Part shown: one piece after another, positions 58,225-64,000 of the stretch | Position numbering within the stretch: the first letter of the stretch is position 1 | Layout of the letters: each line of letters starts with the position of its first letter | NCBI RefSeq assembly: GCF_021130785.1 | Contig: NC_060214.1 | Span: forward strand, 5,173,001 to 5,237,000 | Reading direction: 5' to 3' | Source: Homalodisca vitripennis | Taxonomy: Eukaryota > Arthropoda > Insecta > Hemiptera > Cicadellidae | Length of the DNA stretch: 64,000 nt | Notes under the pieces: model-generated | What the model saw: the letters and a program-made list of their open reading frames with translations, nothing else | Told to the model about the DNA's origin: nothing | Database searches by the model: none | Made by a program: the position numbers and the translations under genes

Positions 58225-59283
58225 ACAAAAACGGTCTAATATGTCCCACTTGCTTGCAGCCATAACAGGTTAGGAGGCTGCCTACGGGAAGGAGCAGCTG
58301 CTGGCTCAGACTGCACCGGAGCATGGACCGGCCCCGTGTGGCAAGTGAGGAAGATGCCTCGACGTGGCCTCCCTTTGATCATCCGCATCCTGAACCCCTC
58401 TAGAGATGATGGAGAGGCGGTCCAAATCCGCAAAAAGATGCGGGACGGCTACAAAAAATCAAACGGGAGCGTTCTTCAGGTTTAATGCTCCTCCAAAATA
58501 AGGCTCACCAACTCCGTTTCGCTCAAGCTCAAGCGCAACACCCGGGCTACATCCCGTATCTCCCCGAAAAAATGGCTCAACGTCTCGTCTGGTGCCTGAG
58601 GACGGTAAACGCGTTCCACCCGCAAGCGCTCCCTAACCCTAGCAGGTACAAAGAACTCCAAGATCTCGGCGTGGAACTGGTCAAAGGTGGCACCTCTCTT
58701 AAGGCAGTCTAGAAGGCGATCAAAAAGCGGCCTTAAGGAAAACTGCGCTAAAATCTGCATAAGCATGGCATCTGTCATACCAGGAAATTCTCTTAGCTTA
58801 AAAACTTCCAGAAGGAAATGGATAAGTAAATTAGTGTCAAGCCCATCAACTCTGGGGAAGTGTTGTAAAACACTCCCCAAAGGATGGGGCAGTTTGCCAA
58901 AGCTAGAAAAGGAAGGCACAACTATAGATGATGCCTCACCACTACCCATCGGAGACATAGTAACTCTGGGAGGCTCGAAAGAAAGAAAGAGCCGGTGGAT
59001 GGTTAGCAAAAGTAATGGTAGTGGGGGACCTCCGTTTGAGTGACAGCGGTAAATAGTACCCCCTTCTCTTTCACCGAGCGCACCTCACTCAAACCATCTA
59101 AGGCTGTTTTAATTTGTTACTGGCCGAAAAAGCCCAACTTTTAATATCAGAGTTTAAACTAGGAGCTGACATAAGTAAAACTATTTCTGTCACGCCAATG
59201 TAAAAGCTGAGATGCCAATCTAGCCTTTGCTGACCCGGACATGAGAAGTGACTCAAATTAATATCGTCTTCTAATTCCTCCAT
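58225..59283 (-). pseudogene. Gypsy gag with CCHC knuckle
   Basis: Starts about 59283 (MEELEDDINL). The 58482-59009 reading is a helical capsid-like segment (FPRVDGLDTNLLIHFLLEVF; LRVERVYRPQAPDETLSHFF). Near 58230-58262 it ends with CYGCKQVGHIRPF, one zinc knuckle (C-x2-C-x4-H), whose last Cys is reached only if a T-run indel is allowed for. Breaks occur near 59020 and 58480. Confidence 0.75.
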
Positions 59284-59941
59284 GCGGGTTTTACAAAAAA
59301 CTCAAATTCTGTGTTAATTTGGAACTCTGCATTCCAGCTGCGGTCCAACGCTATACAAGCCCGTAATTGAGCTCTTAATGCCCTCACATCTCCCTCGGGC
59401 TTTCTGTCCTCTCGCCAGGACCTCAAAAAACCAACTCGGGCTTACGTAGATGTTCAGGCACCAGGGGAAAACGCCATACCAAACAATTAAGACAAATAAA
59501 TACCACAATAAACAACAAAGCGTACGCAACAATTACTTAGTAACCTAAGTGGACTCAACTCACAAAAGGCTTACACTGACGAGGTCCAAGTGAAGAACTT
59601 AATACCCGCTACCTAATAGAAGGATACCCTGCAAATATACACTAACCACAACCTACAAACACAGAAGCAATAAATATAACAAAACAACACATTAATAGGG
59701 GAGAAAGTAGAGTACAGTTAGATAAATTTAGCGGTTAAGCAATTTAGAGTCCTTGCTCCCTGCAAAGGGTAAGTCTGCAGGAAGCAAGATACTAAACCCA
59801 AATTCCACCCGGTATCTCCTGTGTGCTAGGCGAGCTCCTAATGGAAAAAAAAATTGTGTACTCTAACCTCCCCCTAACCTAACACTAACCTACACCACAA
59901 CAAACAAAACCAGAACTGAGAGACAGCTGAGAGAGCAGCTA
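59284..59941 (-). other. Gypsy 5' untranslated leader with an LTR-like sub-repeat
   Basis: No domain seen. At 59797-59850 a stretch (aattccacccggtatc...c.aggcgagctcctaatg) closely resembles 60265-60310 inside the LTR. Confidence 0.5.
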
Positions 59942-59958
59942 AACCACGCTCTGCCACC
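59942..59958 (-). promoter_or_regulatory. Primer-binding site
   Basis: On the minus strand, one base after the 5' LTR, TGGTGGCAGAGCGTGGT begins with TGG, as expected for pairing to a tRNA 3'-CCA end. The tRNA was not identified. Confidence 0.6.
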
Positions 59959-59959
59959 A

Positions 59960-60826
59960 TTGAAACCGTACATCGCCGCTCGCACACCCACAGCAAACCA
60001 TCAGGGAAGCGCGCGAGCCCATGGTGGCGAACGGGATGCCGGATCAAAACAAAACTAGGTAAAAAAGAACACCGTGGTCAGTATACTCAGGGTTCATTTA
60101 CTAAGACACCGCATAGGCCTATCCAGTCCAAAAATAAATATATATATATATATATACTATAAATAAAAAAAAATAAAAAGTGCCTGCAGTAGTATACCTC
60201 AAACAATCCTCGTCAGGTGCACTGCATACAAAAATTAGAAACGCCATAATTTGAAACAAGAAATGCCAATTCCACCCGGTATCCTTCGGCTAAGGGCGGG
60301 CTCCTAATGAAATCCATGAAATAACTAAATAATATCTAAAACTAACTTAAAATTAAATAACAAAAATATAAACTATATAAATGGCAACAATAACAATAAC
60401 AAATAAATAAAGAAATTGGCAGGGTAATCACAGATGTTGACTAGTAGAAATGTCCATAATGGTGGCCGTCCTTCAGCAGAGCGCAAAAGCGAAGGTTCTC
60501 TGCGACACGCAATGATGGAGAGATGGCAGCAGAAAATCAACTCATCTCCTGGACCTCATCAGTGAGGGGGCCGTAAAAACTTAGCCGCACAATGTTAGAA
60601 GGAGAACAGCTCAGCAAAAACTAAATAAAACACTTAGTTAAACAAAAAATTTTAACTTGGAGCTACTCCTAACTTGTACACCACGGCTCGGAGTCTTTGT
60701 CACCCTCCCGGAAAAGGCCAAACGCCTTCAAATGGTCAGTGGCCTCTGCAGCCAATAAACCACACACACATACACTATATATAAAACACACATGAGCCGG
60801 GGAGATATAGGTATTGAACCGGCTCA
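59960..60826 (-). repeat. Gypsy LTR (5' LTR of the minus-strand element), 867 bp
   Basis: TG...CA ends, near identical to 53731-54589. It is followed by the ACAC target duplication at 60827-60830. Confidence 0.95.
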
Positions 60827-62150
60827 ACACACATGGTCAATGTGGTTATTCCATGTCAACCCTCGATCGAGGAGTATTCCAAAGAATTTTGCGGAGTAGA
60901 CTTCTTCCAATATAGAATCTGCCAACATGACAGCTGACCCACATTGGGAGTCCACTGGGCGCAGTGCGAAATGTAGCACGTTGGATTTCGAAGGATTTGT
61001 TCGAAGGTTGAGGCTATTGAAATATTGAACACAATTGTTGATATCGACAAAGGTTTATAGTTCCAAACCTTCTTGTGAGTTATCTCTGAAACAGGGAGTC
61101 GTGTCATCAGCATAGCATACTGCACGATTTTACCTAGCAGCAGCGATGAATTTACGTCGTTGACTTACAACAGGAAAAGGATTGGGTTGAGTATAGAGTC
61201 CTGGGGAACTCCATAACTCAGTTGCATTGGTTTGTAAAATTGGTTTGAGATCTGAACCACTTGAGCTTTCTGACTTAAAAATGATTTAAGCCATAAGAGC
61301 GGAACGCCTCTGATGCCATGAGATTGTAGTCTGTCAAGTAGTATTTCATGGTCAACGCAGTCGAATGCCTTAGAAAGGTCAAGGAACACACTTAATGTGT
61401 GATCCTGACGTTCTAGCCCCTCTAAAACCAGACCCACCACTGCGCCTATTGTCGATTTATTTTTCCTGAATCCAAATTGGTGTTCAGAAAGCTGGTTGTT
61501 TTGATTTAAGAAGTAAAGCATTCTTGCTAGAAAAAGTTTTTCAAATATTTTGCTTAAGATAGGCAACATTGAGACGGGCCGATAGTTATTTATTGAACAG
61601 GGGTTTTCTTTCTTGAAAAATGGATGCACTTTTGAAATTTTTAGGAGTGAGGGAAAAACTCCTGAGTTAAATGACAAATTGACTAATTGAGTCAGTGTTT
61701 TACAATATGCATTGAGCATTTTTTTAATAACCACATGGATCTCAATTCTAGATAATTTAATTTTTTGGCTGGGAGTTCTTGAATAATTCTATCGAGCTCT
61801 TCCTCAACTACGGGAGTCAGAGCCATTGAGGCTATTGGACTCTGTCTACGCGTGGGATTCCCCTGTGGCATTAATAGAAGAGGGCCCTGTCTACAAGCAA
61901 TAGACGCAAAAAAGCCGTTAAACGTCGGCAACCCTAGAAGCATTACACATAAGTGTGTCCCCAATTTTGACTGTGATTTGCTTGAATTCTTGATGTTTAT
62001 TGTTAATGATGCCCCATACAGTTTTGGAAACGTTTTTTTGAAGAAATAATTGATTATGAAACATCATGCGCTTTTGCAGTATATCTTCCTTAAATAGAAT
62101 TTAAACAATATTTCTTTGGCTGATTGTTAGTGAAAAATATTAGTTGGGAA
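60827..62150 (-). mobile_element. LINE polymerase (upstream half of a split element)
   Basis: Minus-strand motifs in order: linker with KTVWGIINNKHQ near 62010, VVEEELDRIIQELPAKK, then a 189-codon ORF (61165-61734). That ORF contains NNYRPVSMLPILSKIFEKLF, QFGFRKNKSTIGAVV, VFLDLSKAFDCVDHEILLD (motif A) and YGVPQDSILNPILFLL. The FADD-equivalent box follows out of frame near 61110. The sequence runs to NNHIDHV at the gypsy junction and resumes at 53730 with TKLSSGIY. It has one long ORF but several shifts, so it is not active. Confidence 0.85.
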
Positions 62151-62619
62151 ATGGAATACCATTCTTTCCACACATTAACTCGCTCAAGAACTAAACTATG
62201 GACTAGAACATTTACATGAATTCACATAGAACTGAGGTTGGTCGGTGAATGCAGACTTACTGCGATTTATATCTTTTAATTCAGTTTTAATAATAGTTTT
62301 TGGAAATAGACTGACCACTTTTACAAGTAGTGTGGCCAGTTAGTAAATTGAAAAAATAATAAATACACATTTACGGGAATGTAGCACCTTAGATTACTTT
62401 GAGCCGCCATTTGGGTATCTACAATAAATATTTATGCAATAATACAATTCATAAAATAAATTATATACAATAAACAAATACAAACAATAACTAAACTATA
62501 CACCAAACTACATACACAAATATAATTAACAATAAGTACTAGTGAATATCCATAAATTACCAATAAACAATGATAAGAAGCAATATGTAATTATATACAA
62601 AGATAATGAAACTCTATCA

Positions 62620-63000
62620 AAGTACCTTACATCTTATGACATCACAGTATTTAAATATCCAATGTCGTGCTGCAAAGTAAGCCAAATAGTTACTTGTTGA
62701 CAAATTCTTTTTAAATTTGGAATATTTTTAATGTGTAATGGAATGTGATTAAAAAACTTTGGTCCCAAATACTGAAAAGAATGGCGAAAATGGATTTATT
62801 TACTTTGGGTAGTCTAAAATTATTTCTATTTACATATCTAGTACAATAATATATATATTGTCATTGCCTACATTCCCACTTCTAGAAAAAAACAATCTTA
62901 GGACTTTGTACACAAAAAGGTGTTGAATAGGTTTAATATTTATTTCTTTGTTAAGGGGAAATGAACTTTCCCTTTTTAGTTTTTTTAACTTAATATGTGA
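62620..63000 (-). mobile_element. LINE 3' end
   Basis: The minus strand encodes PIQHLFVYKVLRLFFSRSGN and then, after a stop, FQYLGPKFFNHIPLHIKNIP. This is the same C-terminal layout as the plus-strand LINE at 2941-3288 (LFLFKVLKIFFMRSQN...FYMAPRMFNLLPKTIRN), followed by an A-rich tail toward 62400. Confidence 0.65.
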
Positions 63001-64000
63001 TACTTGTTATCTGCATCCGTGACCAGGTAGCTGGATCGATGGCGTCATGCCACGTTGTCACTAACTTTTGACTAAACAATCGCAGATTGTACAATAAAAA
63101 AACATTTGAAAAGTGTATGTCGATAGATTCTCTCTGGTATTAAAAGGGTTGGTGCGTTGCCTATCTTGTTATCTCTAACAGTTTTTATATACTTATTAGT
63201 TCAATTTTTTGTTTCAAATATGTTCATTTAAGAAGTAGTCTGCAAGCTGATTACACAGTTTGCTTTTATAATGATATTTTATTAGGAGATTATTTCAATG
63301 ACTGAGGAGGCTAAACACTTAACAAGTAACGGTTTTTCAGATACCAAAAACTATGTTGCTTTGCTCCTTTTTGCTGTTGTTTACAGAGAAAGTTGTGTAG
63401 AATTTATACATTGAATTTTTAATTTAAAAAACTGTTCATATAGTCTTTTTTATTATATTCATATGTTATTAGTATCCATGTCCGTCTAACAATAACGGAA
63501 ACGAAGCTAATCGTCTATTTTTTCGTTGGTTATTCCCATGGTACAATAGAAACACCCACAAAATACTTTAGGGCAGGTGAAATCCAAAACATCATATAGG
63601 CCTACGTGGTGCTATCTAGTAGAAAATGCCAGAACTACCTGTGTGGCACATTTTTCATAGAATGCTCTTGAGCAATTTGACGATAGATAGTAGAGCGATG
63701 TATAATATTACGTCACTATCTATGGACGTAATATTACGTCAGTAACCGTGAGGCTGTTAAGAGACCACTCGTAATTCATTAAGCTTCTCGTATATCCTTA
63801 TCTGTCTCTGTCTTTGTATTTGATTTTAGTAATTTGACATAAAATTGCTGTGATTATAAGTAGTTTCCCACCGATATTCCCAGCAATTCTCCCCCTACTT
63901 TATCCAATATTCCTGTTACAAAGGAAAGTGACTCATCACCATAGAAATTCAGTTTTTTATAACAAAACGAATTGCTTTAGCCCCTGAATATCATCTTAAA
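63001..64000. other. AT-rich DNA, no gene seen
   Basis: No coding region, RNA or clear repeat was recognised. A short direct duplication, tattacgtcacta/tattacgtcagta, lies at 63705-63735. Confidence 0.4.

Larger units (their letters stand above)
53731..60826 (-). mobile_element. Ty3/gypsy LTR retrotransposon, near full length but coding-dead
   Basis: About 7.1 kb between two near-identical LTRs, with a 4-bp ACAC target duplication, primer-binding site and polypurine tract. Read on the minus strand the order is gag, protease, reverse transcriptase, RNase H, integrase, which defines Ty3/gypsy. Several frameshifts and stops break every domain, many in homopolymers. No envelope ORF is seen. It sits in the same orientation inside a minus-strand LINE. 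Confidence 0.93.

Overview
This window looks like intergenic and intronic DNA from a large, AT-rich, transposon-laden insect genome. The evidence is a chemosensory receptor of the insect gustatory receptor (7tm_7) family, multi-exon genes with GT/AG introns, and layered LINE, Merlin/hAT-like, mariner, Helitron-like and Ty3/gypsy elements. A hemipteran-like genome is plausible, but the sequence alone does not fix the order. No prokaryotic-style operons, CRISPR arrays or rRNA genes were seen.

Region by region. (1) 0.4-6.2 kb: a tandem pair of gustatory-receptor-like genes on the + strand, the first a four-frameshift pseudogene, the second an intact intronless 397-residue ORF. Between them a minus-strand LINE has been split by a 5'-truncated plus-strand LINE. 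(2) 6.2-20.9 kb: no recognisable host gene. It holds a 751-bp TIR element with an 8-bp target duplication and a GC-rich hairpin, Helitron-like sequence, a 126-bp minisatellite, a fold-back mariner-type MITE, a tRNA-like SINE remnant, two related hairpins, and a LINE interrupted by a Merlin-like MITE. (3) 21.0-43.8 kb: one host gene on the + strand, a secreted histidine-acid-phosphatase-family protein. I reconstruct eight exons (20995-21238, 23353-23468, 27031-27138, 33515-33757, 35165-35365, 40866-41025, 41759-41958, 43617-43811) with compatible phases. The first visible exon encodes a hydrophobic leader plus a cysteine-rich somatomedin-B-like domain; the other seven encode the phosphatase domain. 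The RHGxRxP motif is intact, but the HD motif reads HG. The introns are filled with a 102-bp minisatellite, an antisense LINE with a hexamer tail, a 2-kb inverted-repeat element, small MITEs and a decayed mariner. (4) 43.9-53 kb: AT-rich DNA with LINE scraps and SINE-like repeats. (5) 53.0-62.2 kb: a minus-strand LINE split by a 7.1-kb minus-strand Ty3/gypsy element with TG...CA LTRs and a 4-bp target duplication (ACAC). The gypsy retains gag, PR, RT, RNase H and IN, all frameshifted. (6) 62.6-64 kb: one more minus-strand LINE 3' end, then unannotated DNA.

The only genes likely to serve the host are the intact gustatory receptor and the acid-phosphatase-family gene. They have no evident functional link; the rest is mobile or tandem-repeat DNA. 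Many frameshifts in the mobile elements sit in or near homopolymer runs, so some breaks could be assembly errors and not true mutations.
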